Source: Dysgonomonas sp. 521
GTDB taxonomy: Bacteria > Bacteroidota > Bacteroidia > Bacteroidales > Dysgonomonadaceae
Direction of reading: 5' to 3'
Assembly (NCBI RefSeq): GCF_010501055.1
Contig: NZ_QVMO01000026.1
Span: 1-58,879 of the forward strand
DNA: 58,879 nucleotides
Shown here: positions 9,254-18,555 of the stretch, piece after piece
Layout of the letters: every line of letters starts with the position of its first letter
Numbering within the stretch: the first letter of the stretch is position 1
Notes under the pieces: model-generated
The model's database searches: none
The model's input: only the letters and a program-made list of their open reading frames with translations
What the model was told of the DNA's origin: nothing
Position numbers and translations under genes: made by a program

Positions 9254-9910
9254 TTATTTTCTTATCTTTAAATAACTATCTAAACCTTGTTTACGTAATT
9301 TACAAGCAGGACAATGACCGCAGCCATCGGCGATAATTCCATTGTAACAGGTCAGTGTCTGAGCACGTACAATATCAAAAACGCCGAGTTCGTCAGCCAA
9401 TTGCCACACAGCGGTCTTATCCCGCCACATCAATGGTGTATGAATCTGGAAATGCTCATCCATTGCCAGATTGATTGATGCGTTAGCCGAAAGGATAAAC
9501 GTATCCCTGCAATCGGGGTATCCACTGTAATCGGCTTCGGAAACGCCCGTGACAATATGACGTATCCCATGCGAACGGGCAATAACTGCGGCAAATGTTA
9601 AAAACAGCAGGTTTCGTCCCGGCACAAAAGTATTCGGGTAGGAGCCGGCTGGTTTTTCCTGATCCATTGTAATATCGCTTGTCAAAGAATTTACAGACAA
9701 TTTACTGATGATAGATGCATCAAGTAGTTGAAATGGTACTCCTGCCTGTTCAGCAATTGCCTTTGCCACTTCTACCTCTTTAGAATGGCGTTGACCGTAA
9801 GTAAAGCATAGGGTGTGAACGGAAGAAAAGTTCTTGAGTGCCCAATAAAGGCATGTAGTGGAGTCTTGTCCTCCAGAGAACAAGACTAGTGCTGATTCTT
9901 TATTATTCAT
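9254..9910 (-). CDS. queC: 7-cyano-7-deazaguanine synthase QueC
   Basis: QueC converts 7-carboxy-7-deazaguanine and ammonia to preQ0 using ATP. The PP-loop SGGQDSTT lies at residues 13-20. The zinc-binding cysteines form the C-terminal cluster CYNG...[10 protein letters not shown], all four of which are visible. Length (218) is normal. It is the first gene of the queC-queF pair. QueD and QueE are not in this window, so the rest of the pathway is encoded elsewhere. Confidence 0.97.
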   Translation of the reverse strand: MNNKESALVLFSGGQDSTTCLYWALKNFSSVHTLCFTYGQRHSKEVEVAKAIAEQAGVPFQLLDASIISKLSVNSLTSDITMDQEKPAGSYPNTFVPGRNLLFLTFAAVIARSHGIRHIVTGVSEADYSGYPDCRDTFILSANASINLAMDEHFQIHTPLMWRDKTAVWQLADELGVFDIVRAQTLTCYNGIIADGCGHCPACKLRKQGLDSYLKIRK

Positions 9911-9916
9911 TGTATA

Positions 9917-9983
9917 ACTCTGTTTTTTACGTGGTTAATCCTAAGATACACGGAAAAGGAATCCCTTTACGATTACAAAAGTA
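9917..9983 (-). promoter_or_regulatory. queC promoter and possible structured leader
   Basis: On the minus strand TACTTTTG (9983-9976) matches the TAnnTTTG -7 box. The short leader then contains CGTG and CACG arms around a 15-base loop, followed by an A-rich stretch (TAAAAAACAGAG) before the start codon. That layout loosely resembles a class I preQ1 riboswitch aptamer, but the pseudoknot pairing is weak (three pairs). The promoter call is moderate; the riboswitch call is a guess. Confidence 0.35.
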
Positions 9984-10036
9984 ACGATTTTTAAAGTTTC
10001 TTGCCGAAAATATTTTCTAAAAAAGAATAATTATTA

Positions 10037-10044
10037 TACTTTTG
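10037..10044 (+). promoter_or_regulatory. -7 box of the tRNA-Lys promoter
   Basis: TACTTTTG matches TAnnTTTG and lies 12 bp before the mature tRNA 5' end. Confidence 0.6.
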
Positions 10045-10056
10045 CACTACCAAAAT

Positions 10057-10132
10057 GACTCCGTAGCTCAGTTGGTAGAGCAAATGACTCTTAATCATTG
10101 GGTCGAGAGTTCGAGCCTCTCCGGGGTCACCA
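10057..10132 (+). tRNA. tRNA-Lys (anticodon CTT), CCA encoded
   Basis: The cloverleaf folds fully. The acceptor arms are GACTCCG and CGGGGTC with discriminator A. The D-arm contains AGCTCAGTTGGTAGAGC. The anticodon stem AATGA/TCATT carries loop CTCTTAA with anticodon CTT. The T-arm is GAGAG-TTCGAGC-CTCTC. CCA is encoded at 10130-10132. Confidence 0.97.
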
Positions 10133-10174
10133 AATGGACAAGAGTTTTAAGTCAACTCGAAGCCATCAAATAAC

Positions 10175-10212
10175 AAAAACCTCTCACAACTAACGTTTTG
10201 AGAGGTTTTTTC
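10175..10212. terminator. Terminator after tRNA-Lys, shared with the GH43 gene
   Basis: AAAACCTCTCA and TGAGAGGTTTT form an 11-bp stem with T-runs on both strands. It lies between the plus-strand tRNA and the convergent minus-strand GH43 gene. The 9911-10264 gap holds nothing else recognisable. Confidence 0.85.
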
Positions 10213-10264
10213 TTTGTTATTCCTATAAAAGTTTCACCTTTATAAAGGGTCAAGAATATCTCTA

Positions 10265-11626
10265 TCATTTAGCGAATCTCCAATAGTCGAAAAATAGAAT
10301 ATCAGTCTGTGCTTTACCTTGAAATACGAAATAAAGGTCATGGATACCTGTGACTTTCTCTATTTCCGTCGTTACCAGTGCCCATCGGTCGTTTCCGCCC
10401 GTTCGCGGTACATTAATTGTCGCAATTGTCTTTCCATCAGTTCCGTCTAATCGCACGTCTAATGTTACATCGCTGTTGTGGGTAGTCCCAATCCGTGCTA
10501 TAAACCGGGTCGCACCTGATTCGCGAAAGTCGACACTTCTGACCATTGTGTACGCTCCGTTCTTTTTTGCTTCTATGAATACGCCAACCTGATTGTTCTG
10601 GTAAGAATTAACACCTTCTGACCACGCGATGGTTTCGGCTTCAGTTTTTACATAAGGATTGATATTGGATAAGGGCTGTGTAATTCCTTTAGTCATATTC
10701 ACTTGAGGAATTGTGCCATCTGTATTGAATTTCATTTCCTGAACACAGACAGAGCGGGTAAATCCACTGCCACCGGGTAAACCTGCATTGTGATAGAAAA
10801 GATAGGTTTTCCCCCTGAAATCTATAACCCCGGGATGGTTGGTAAAGCTACCTCCTTCGGTTGGCATTAGCGTACCGCTATATTTCCACGAGCCTGTAGG
10901 GTTGGTACTTGTGGAATAGCCCAAATGTTCAGGTATCGGCCCTCCTGCCCAAAACAAGTAATACAATTCATTTCTCTTATAGAGCCATGGTGCCTCTTCA
11001 TATAGAGTTGCTCTCTGTGCGTCACCCTCTCGTTTCCCGAATGTCTCCTCTGTCATGGGTACCTTTACTACCTCTCCTTCAAAAGAAATCATATCTTCAT
11101 TCAGTTTAACGTAATAACAATTAGGATTGCCCCAATAGAGGTATGCCTGTCCGTCATCATCAACAAACACAGTAGGATCAATGTCTCCCCATTCGGTTTG
11201 AACCAAAGGTTTACCCAGAGGATCATAAAAAGGCCCGTAAGGACTATCAGCAACAGCTACGCCGACAGCACCCCTATTGTTTTCGCGTGATATAACAGGT
11301 ACATACATATAGAACTTTCCATCTCGCTCGATGCATTGCGCCGCCCATGCATCTGATTTGGCCCATTCAAAATCAGTGTATTTTAGTACAACACCATGAT
11401 CCGTCCAGTTTACCATGTCGCTGGTAGTGTACAGTTTCCAATCGTTCATGGTAAACCATGTCGAATTGGCTTCGTCATGGCTGGTGTAGAGGTACAACTT
11501 ATCATTGTAAACCATTGGTGCAGGATCTGCAGTGTAAGCAGTCTGTATGATTGGATTCTGAGCTTTTGCTATAAAGGTGGCAGCTATGCCCAAAATCAAT
11601 AAGGAAAGGATATTATTGTATTTCAT
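10265..11626 (-). CDS. Secreted GH43 glycosidase with C-terminal CBM6
   Basis: The product is probably an arabinoxylan-active arabinofuranosidase or beta-xylosidase. A signal peptide (residues 1-22, ending IAKAQ) is followed by a five-bladed GH43 propeller at residues 25-320. The catalytic base is the Asp of AYTADPAP, the pKa-modulating Asp lies in [13 protein letters not shown], and the general acid is the Glu of LYEEAPWLY. Residues 325-453 form a CBM6 module ([13 protein letters not shown]..., ending ILFFDYWRF). The GH43-CBM6 architecture is known from arabinoxylan arabinofuranohydrolases, so debranching is the best guess. It is the last gene of the xylan enzyme run and is separated from the GH10 gene by a repeat-filled gap, so it may have its own transcript. 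Confidence 0.92.
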   Translation of the reverse strand: MKYNNILSLLILGIAATFIAKAQNPIIQTAYTADPAPMVYNDKLYLYTSHDEANSTWFTMNDWKLYTTSDMVNWTDHGVVLKYTDFEWAKSDAWAAQCIERDGKFYMYVPVISRENNRGAVGVAVADSPYGPFYDPLGKPLVQTEWGDIDPTVFVDDDGQAYLYWGNPNCYYVKLNEDMISFEGEVVKVPMTEETFGKREGDAQRATLYEEAPWLYKRNELYYLFWAGGPIPEHLGYSTSTNPTGSWKYSGTLMPTEGGSFTNHPGVIDFRGKTYLFYHNAGLPGGSGFTRSVCVQEMKFNTDGTIPQVNMTKGITQPLSNINPYVKTEAETIAWSEGVNSYQNNQVGVFIEAKKNGAYTMVRSVDFRESGATRFIARIGTTHNSDVTLDVRLDGTDGKTIATINVPRTGGNDRWALVTTEIEKVTGIHDLYFVFQGKAQTDILFFDYWRFAK

Positions 11627-11673
11627 CGTTCTATTTTTTAGTTACCCACAGGCGGTTACAAGTAATCAATAAC

Positions 11674-11955
11674 GCGAATCAAGGGTTAAATGCGTCGTCA
11701 GCTACAAAAGGTGAATTGTTCTGTACATAGAGGGTGTCTCAAAAGTATTTTTTCATATCTTTTTGTCATGTTGAACGGAGTGAAACATCTCGTATCTGGT
11801 AGGTCGAGATTCTTCGTTGCACTCAGAATGACAAAGAGAGTAACAATTTGATAAAGATATTTTACTTTTGAGACACCTTCTTGACCGATGAAAGCTTCTG
11901 TCTACCATTCAGTCCCTAAAGAGACAAGTAATAGCACATTTAACCCTTGATTCGC
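11674..11955. repeat. Inverted-repeat-bounded element (family B ends)
   Basis: An 18-bp perfect inverted repeat bounds it: GCGAATCAAGGGTTAAAT at 11674-11691 and its complement at 11938-11955. Inside is a second nested pair, GGTGTCTCAAAAGTA and TACTTTTGAGACACC, around AT-rich DNA and a GACAAAG/CATGTTGAACGGAGTGAAAC-type hairpin. The boundary sequence recurs at 54,651 and 54,930. The following 11,975-12,015 has direct repeats of AACTGTTA/TTGTTCACTG type. There is no gene. Confidence 0.8.
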
Positions 11956-12000
11956 ATTAAATAATAGGTTCTCTATCGCGAACTGTTAACTGTTAATTGT

Positions 12001-13128
12001 TCACTGATTACTGTTCACAGATTCTATTATTTCTTTTACCACCGGCTTCGCTTTATATTGTCGGTCAAACAACAACGGATAATCGGTACGTCCTTTTACC
12101 GGGAAACCGTTCTTCCAAGAATCAATATCCGTTACCCCCCACATGGTAACACGGCTTACTTTTTCTTTATTATCCAAAAGGAGTTTAAAAAAGGCCGTCA
12201 TGCGTTGTGTCCAGGCGGTAGATATGGAATCAGGCAGGCCATTCACATACGGGTTTATTTCCTTACGGTATGCCGTTGTATCAGTAATATTTGCACTTGT
12301 GCCCCATGGGGATGGCAACGCGCTCATGTCGAATTCGGTAATCATTACTTTTACTCCTGTAGAAGTATAGGCCTCAATAGCGGCTTTATATTCCTGCAAA
12401 CCGGGATGATCCATTCCCATATGCCCCTGCATACCTACAGCATCTATACGGAGTCCTTTCTCCTTGAGCGTCTTTACCAGCTTCACGATAGCATCCCTTT
12501 TTCCGGTGTGCCATTCGTTATAGTCATTATAATATAATTCGGCATCTGGATCGGCTTCGTGTGCAAACTGAAATGCCAGCGGTATAAATTCTTCCCCGAT
12601 AATCTGATAGAATTTACTGTTACGCCATTTGCCGTTGTCTTCTATGGCTTCATTTACCACATCCCAGCCTTTAATCCTGCCTTTGTACCTTGATACAACG
12701 GTGGTAATATGTTTCTTCATCCGTTCTATAAGGACTTCCCTCGATACGTCTTTACCTTTTTCATCTGTAAAGAACCAGCGGGGAGCCTGCGAATGCCAGA
12801 TCAGGCAGTGTCCTGTTATGAACATATTGTTTTCCTCTCCGAATTCTACGAATTTATCGGCGTCATCGAAGAAGAATTCGCCTTCTTTGGGCTGCATAAA
12901 CATGCTTTTCATACAGTTTTCGGCTACAATGGCATCGAACTGTTGCTTAATAATATTCACAGCCGAAGTGTCGCGCCCATGTATCTGGTTCAGGTTCATC
13001 GCAGTTCCTATCAGGAACTTGTCTTTGAGGGCTTCTTTCAAGGTTGGCTCTTTCGCCTGATCTGTTTTCGCCGTTGGGGTACACCCCAGAAGAATCAGAC
13101 ATAAAGCAGGAATGATTAATTTTTTCAT
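12001..13128 (-). CDS. GH10 endo-1,4-beta-xylanase lipoprotein
   Basis: The protein cuts internal beta-1,4 bonds of xylan or xylo-oligosaccharides. The N-terminus MKKLIIPALCLILLGCTPT has a lipobox (LLGC), so the mature enzyme is a lipoprotein. A single GH10 barrel covers residues 35-370. The catalytic acid is the Glu of WDVVNEA, the nucleophile is the Glu of VMITEFDMS, and GHCLIWHSQAP is the family motif on strand 3. No CBM is present, in contrast to the 728-residue GH10 encoded at 22,591. This fits a periplasmic or surface enzyme for shorter chains. It is placed 78 bp after the GH43 gene at 13,207 and is probably cotranscribed. Confidence 0.96.
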   Translation of the reverse strand: MKKLIIPALCLILLGCTPTAKTDQAKEPTLKEALKDKFLIGTAMNLNQIHGRDTSAVNIIKQQFDAIVAENCMKSMFMQPKEGEFFFDDADKFVEFGEENNMFITGHCLIWHSQAPRWFFTDEKGKDVSREVLIERMKKHITTVVSRYKGRIKGWDVVNEAIEDNGKWRNSKFYQIIGEEFIPLAFQFAHEADPDAELYYNDYNEWHTGKRDAIVKLVKTLKEKGLRIDAVGMQGHMGMDHPGLQEYKAAIEAYTSTGVKVMITEFDMSALPSPWGTSANITDTTAYRKEINPYVNGLPDSISTAWTQRMTAFFKLLLDNKEKVSRVTMWGVTDIDSWKNGFPVKGRTDYPLLFDRQYKAKPVVKEIIESVNSNQ

Positions 13129-13206
13129 ACGTTGGTATATTTAGATTCAATTATTTTTCTTTTTTGATATCTTTCTTCGATTCCTATATTTACAGTATAA
13201 ATCATA

Positions 13207-15150
13207 CTAAGGTAATACGGATGAAAATCTTATTTTATCTAAAGCCACTATGCCTTTATTCCCATAATTCCAGACTCTGAACTCCAGCCTATCTACAGAT
13301 TCTAATGGTGTATCCAGATCAACAATTACTGTTTGATAACCCGCCTTATCCGATATTTTCGTTTTCCCGATAATTTTGCCTTTATCATGGTTATAAATTT
13401 CAAGTGATGCTTCAGTAGAATTACATTCTACAGTCAGTTCTATGCGATTCAGGTTATTCTCTTTTATATTGAGACTGCTGAAAGCTATTAAGCCTCCATC
13501 CTGAAATACTACGTCCTGATTACGGTTTTCTTTATCGTTTGCCGAAAGTCTGGTTTGTGAAGCGTAATGGTGGTCAAAGTATTCAGCCTGCAATATTGTG
13601 CCATTGTTGCAGTCCCTCGAAAAAAGCGGAGTATGTTTGACCCTAAACCAGTCGACATCGATATATCCACCCATCTTTGCCGTTGCATAATTAAAAATAC
13701 CATAGCGATTGCCACAAAAAATACTCAATTTGAATTGCATCTTAAACTTGTCCCCAATTGGTTGAAATGTTTTATTATCGAGGCTATAAGAGAAATCCAC
13801 ATTGTTAGACATTCCATTAACGTCTGCCCTCAGGTAAATGATGGATTCCTTAAAATCGATTCTACTTTTTACCTCTTCATTCACAGTCATCAGCAACTCA
13901 TATCCTTTGTTTATCTTATTCACGGTAAGTGTGGCAAAAGGGTCTTGAAGTAGAACCAGCCCCGATTTATCTCCCACCTTCATTTTCGATACGTCCATTT
14001 TAAGGGTTCCCTCACTATGTGGCCCTATAATGCGCTGACATATCGTATTTCTCGCTTTTAGGAGCGAATCTGTCAATGTCGCAGTATAAAGTCTTAGCGA
14101 ACCTTTGTTTTCGTTCAATGAATATTTTGATTTGTCCGGATTATGGTTGAATTGCCATTGGAGGGCTAATTGGGAATCGTTAAATTCATCCGTCGTGGGG
14201 AAATGAACAACCTCTGTACTTTTTATCGGCTTTTGCAGAGTCATATTGCCATCCATAGGGTTACCCAGAACAGGCCAGTTGTCTAGCCAATAGACGGGTA
14301 TCAGGTAAGGGATACGCCCCAACCCGTCGTGATCCTGAAATATCATACACCAATAGCTGCCATCGGGTAAATCTATCAGGGCTCCCTGATGCAGTACTAA
14401 TGGCGAATAATTTGCGGTATAATTCATAACGACCCGTTCTTCGAAAGGGCCTGCTAATGATTTTGACCTCAGACAAACCTGATTCCCCTGAGGGCCACCG
14501 TATGTACAATAGATATAGTAATAGTCTCCTATCTTATAACAACGGTTCCCTTCCAAACCTTGACGATGAGCTGTGTAAATCGGTTTAGCCGGTGTTTTTA
14601 CGCTTAATCCATCTGAATGAAGTTCGGTAAGTTGAATCTCTGTATTTCCATGTACGACATAAACACGCCCGTCTGTGTCGATAAACATTCCGGGATCGTA
14701 TAAGAATGCGTCCAGTTTATGTTTTGTCCATGCTCCTCTGGCTTCTGATGAAGTATAAATGTATGAGCCTTCGGTAAGGGTTGTGAATAATACATAAAAC
14801 TGATTGTTGAAATAGCGTAGGCTTGTAGCCCACTGACCTTTAGCATAGCGGTTTCCTCCATCCAGATCGTAGAACGGATGCTCTTTAAATTCTTCTACAA
14901 CATTGGATGCGATACTCCAGTTTACTAAATCGGGGGATTCCATAAGGGTTACTCCCGGAAAATAGTGCATACTGGTAGATATCATATAATACGTGTTTCC
15001 CACCCTGATAACGTCAGGATCTGGAAAATCGCCCCATATTACAGGATTGGTAAAGGTGCCATTGCCATTATCGCTCGACTGGGCAAAAACGGTTATGTTC
15101 AATAATGAAAAAAGCCAGACCGCAACAAATAACGTTATTGGAAGTTTCAT
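13207..15150 (-). CDS. Secreted GH43 glycosidase with C-terminal beta-sandwich modules
   Basis: The 647-residue protein has a signal peptide ending VFAQ. The GH43 propeller covers residues 30-320: catalytic base in WGDFPDPDVIR, modulating Asp in FLYDPGMFIDTDG, and acid Glu in GLEGNRCYKIGDYYYIY. A concanavalin-like sandwich at about residues 330-525 and a CBM6-like module at about residues 535-645 follow. This arrangement is that of GH43 subfamily 12-type xylosidase/arabinofuranosidase enzymes. The exact specificity cannot be read from sequence. It starts 11 bp after the CE1 esterase stop, so the two are clearly in one operon and probably act on the same feruloylated or arabinosylated xylan. 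Confidence 0.93.
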   Translation of the reverse strand: MKLPITLFVAVWLFSLLNITVFAQSSDNGNGTFTNPVIWGDFPDPDVIRVGNTYYMISTSMHYFPGVTLMESPDLVNWSIASNVVEEFKEHPFYDLDGGNRYAKGQWATSLRYFNNQFYVLFTTLTEGSYIYTSSEARGAWTKHKLDAFLYDPGMFIDTDGRVYVVHGNTEIQLTELHSDGLSVKTPAKPIYTAHRQGLEGNRCYKIGDYYYIYCTYGGPQGNQVCLRSKSLAGPFEERVVMNYTANYSPLVLHQGALIDLPDGSYWCMIFQDHDGLGRIPYLIPVYWLDNWPVLGNPMDGNMTLQKPIKSTEVVHFPTTDEFNDSQLALQWQFNHNPDKSKYSLNENKGSLRLYTATLTDSLLKARNTICQRIIGPHSEGTLKMDVSKMKVGDKSGLVLLQDPFATLTVNKINKGYELLMTVNEEVKSRIDFKESIIYLRADVNGMSNNVDFSYSLDNKTFQPIGDKFKMQFKLSIFCGNRYGIFNYATAKMGGYIDVDWFRVKHTPLFSRDCNNGTILQAEYFDHHYASQTRLSANDKENRNQDVVFQDGGLIAFSSLNIKENNLNRIELTVECNSTEASLEIYNHDKGKIIGKTKISDKAGYQTVIVDLDTPLESVDRLEFRVWNYGNKGIVALDKIRFSSVLP

Positions 15151-15160
15151 ATTCGTAATA

Positions 15161-16312
<1,152 letters not shown>

Positions 16313-16335
16313 TTAGTTTTCAGATTAATACAATA

Positions 16336-16519
16336 AGAAACTGTTTAAATTTTATACGAATATTTTATTATACCTTTTTCTTCGTTCATTTTCAGTCTGT
16401 TTTCGGCTGTTTTTTCCTTTCTCTCAACTCAACCAGCGGTCACAGGAGCGAAGCGTATGTAAATAAAAATCTCTAAAAAATCTCTAAAAATTTGAACGAA
16501 TAAAATTTAAACAGTTTCT
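16336..16519 (-). repeat. Family A element, copy 2 (shortest)
   Basis: 184 bp with terminal repeats AGAAACTGTTTAAATTTTAT and ATAAAATTTAAACAGTTTCT. It lacks the AACGATAATAGCGGGC module found in the other copies. It sits 43 bp downstream of the GH43 stop at 16,563 in that gene's orientation, inside the second xylan operon. Confidence 0.9.
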
Positions 16520-16562
16520 AACATCCGAAGTTAAAAGTCCGGATGCTACTGTATTATCTAAA

Positions 16563-18287
16563 TTATTTTTCACTGCTTTTTGTCGCATACATACCTATCG
16601 TGGTACCTGTAAATCCTCCTGCATTCGCAGAAGATAACACCTGTGTCGAGACACCTTGTGCTACTTGTTGCCAGTTGTTACCATCTGTGCTATAGTAGAA
16701 ATCATAGTCAGTGCCATTGGAAACGACTTTCAGGTCTACAGGCTGGTCTTTTTGTAAAGGAAGAGTGCTGTGAGCCAGTACACTGCTATTCCCTTCTCCG
16801 TTAACTTGTTCCACTCTGATTCCTTTTTCATTTTCGAGACCCTGTATCGAAAAGAACAAATAATGCTTTTCGTCCTTGAAAAGTAAGATGCCGGCAACAT
16901 CCTGGTCGTCTGACGGATTAAAATACATGCGTGATGTAGCAACAAACTTGTGGTGTTGCATACGGCGGGTAAGGAAAGCCGGCGTTTTCTTGTCGGTAAC
17001 CTTTATATCTGAACTTTTCAAAGAAAGGTAACCCTGATTTTCGGTAAGTGAATACAAGTCTTCGGCAGGAGCGCGCAATGTCATCCATTCCAATCCCAAA
17101 GAAGCGGAATTAAAATCGTCGCGCCAGTCAAAGTTGCCGAAGGTAACATCCGCACCTCGCGTTACATTCTCCCTTTTCAGAATCATAGGTATCACTTCAT
17201 CATCTTTAGTCATATAAGGATACCCGTCGTCGCTCCATCTTACAGGCATAATGAATGTTTCACGTCCGAGGTTTTCAAATTTATTATCGATTGGCCTGCA
17301 TGCCAGGAATACAGCCCACCAGTCTCCTTCTTTTGTTTGCACAAGGTCGGCATGTCCGGCGCATGTAATCGGGTTCGGACGGTTTCCCTGTAAATGTTTC
17401 TGGGTAAGTATCGGATTTTTGTCCCAAGGCTTGAAGGTGCCCATCGGGCTGTCTCCTTTAAAGATAACTTCCGTATGGTTGGGTCCGGTTCCGCCTTCGG
17501 CTGCCATCAGGTAATATTCGCCTTTGATTTTATATATATGTGGCCCTTCTATCCAGATAGGTTTTTCTGCCAGATTAACACCTCCGTTTACAAGCATTTT
17601 CCATTCGCCTACCGTTTTGTCTGTTTTTACATCAAATTCGCGTACACGTATCGACCTGTGCCCGTCATACAATTCTTTGCCATCCATGCCGTCATTGTTG
17701 ATAATATATGCCCGTCCGTCGTCGTCAAAGAAGAATGAGGGGTCTATACCTCCGACTTCTGGTAAATATATAGGCTCAGACCATTCTCCGAACGGATCTT
17801 TTGTTTTCACGAAGAAGTTTCCGGCTCCGACATTGGTCGTAATCATATAATATGTCTGGTTATGGGGATTGTAGCTTATATCTGGAGCAAATATTCCGCC
17901 ACTAACGTGTTGTCCCTGAAACTTCTCTAATTGTGAAGGACGATCTAAAACATGTCCTATCTGCTTCCAGTTGACTAAATCCTTACTGTGAAAAATAGGT
18001 ACGCCGGGATAATATACGAATGTAGACGTTACCAAAAAATAATCTTCTCCATTAGTACAAATACTCGGATCGGAATACCATCCGGGCAGAATCGGATTAT
18101 AGAACTGACTATTATCTGACAGTGGGTTATTTTTATAGAAATCGTCTTCACCGGTGTATGTGAAATAATCGAAGTACGCCACAAAGTCGCCTTTTGGTAC
18201 AGTTTGTACCTGAGAGTTACACGAACAGAAGCATAATGTCAGGTAAATACAAATTAGCATTTTAAGCATAGAATAAATGTTAGTCAT
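16563..18287 (-). CDS. GH43 beta-xylosidase/arabinofuranosidase lipoprotein
   Basis: First gene of the second xylan operon, 574 residues. The N-terminus carries a lipoprotein-like signal (YLTLCFCSCNSQ, mature cysteine near residue 23). The GH43 propeller covers residues 60-370: base in GWYSDPSICT, modulating Asp in GIDPSFFFDDDG, and acid Glu in IWIEGPHIYKIKGEYYLMAA. Residues 385-570 form the C-terminal concanavalin-like sandwich that contributes to the active site in GH43 xylosidases. A second ATG at codon 7 is also possible and would leave a more compact signal peptide. Its promoter carries the same direct repeat as the xus operon. Confidence 0.92.
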   Translation of the reverse strand: MTNIYSMLKMLICIYLTLCFCSCNSQVQTVPKGDFVAYFDYFTYTGEDDFYKNNPLSDNSQFYNPILPGWYSDPSICTNGEDYFLVTSTFVYYPGVPIFHSKDLVNWKQIGHVLDRPSQLEKFQGQHVSGGIFAPDISYNPHNQTYYMITTNVGAGNFFVKTKDPFGEWSEPIYLPEVGGIDPSFFFDDDGRAYIINNDGMDGKELYDGHRSIRVREFDVKTDKTVGEWKMLVNGGVNLAEKPIWIEGPHIYKIKGEYYLMAAEGGTGPNHTEVIFKGDSPMGTFKPWDKNPILTQKHLQGNRPNPITCAGHADLVQTKEGDWWAVFLACRPIDNKFENLGRETFIMPVRWSDDGYPYMTKDDEVIPMILKRENVTRGADVTFGNFDWRDDFNSASLGLEWMTLRAPAEDLYSLTENQGYLSLKSSDIKVTDKKTPAFLTRRMQHHKFVATSRMYFNPSDDQDVAGILLFKDEKHYLFFSIQGLENEKGIRVEQVNGEGNSSVLAHSTLPLQKDQPVDLKVVSNGTDYDFYYSTDGNNWQQVAQGVSTQVLSSANAGGFTGTTIGMYATKSSEK

Positions 18288-18337
18288 GGAATATAAATCT
18301 TTTTAAGTAGTGTGATAAATATAATACGAACTAACAA

Positions 18338-18403
18338 CAAATGTAAAATGAGTTCTTTTCTTCGATTCCAACTTTTAGATATTTGATTCCCATTTTTAGA
18401 TAT
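18338..18403 (-). promoter_or_regulatory. Promoter and direct-repeat operator of the second xylan operon
   Basis: On the minus strand TACATTTG (18345-18338) is a TAnnTTTG -7 box, giving a leader of about 43 nt. Upstream, after 19 bp, lie two direct repeats (plus-strand reading ATTCCAACTTTTAGATAT at 18365-18382 and ATTCCCATTTTTAGATAT at 18386-18403), starts 21 bp apart. A weaker third half-unit begins at 18407. The geometry matches the site at 36,004-36,069 exactly, suggesting binding by the neighbouring HTCS regulator. Confidence 0.8.
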
Positions 18404-18555
18404 TTGACTCCCTATATATTGGAAATGCGAGGAAATTGCCTTCCGGTAAACAATAGATACAACACATTGATATGTCTGGACACATAAAAAAGTATCGTTC
18501 AACAGTACGACTGTGAATCTGGTTGGATACCACAGCCGTTATTCGTAAACAGGCA

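Noticed and set aside
11674..11955. An insertion sequence between GH10 and GH43
   Set aside because: Has inverted ends but only about 280 bp and no transposase frame; kept as a repeat.
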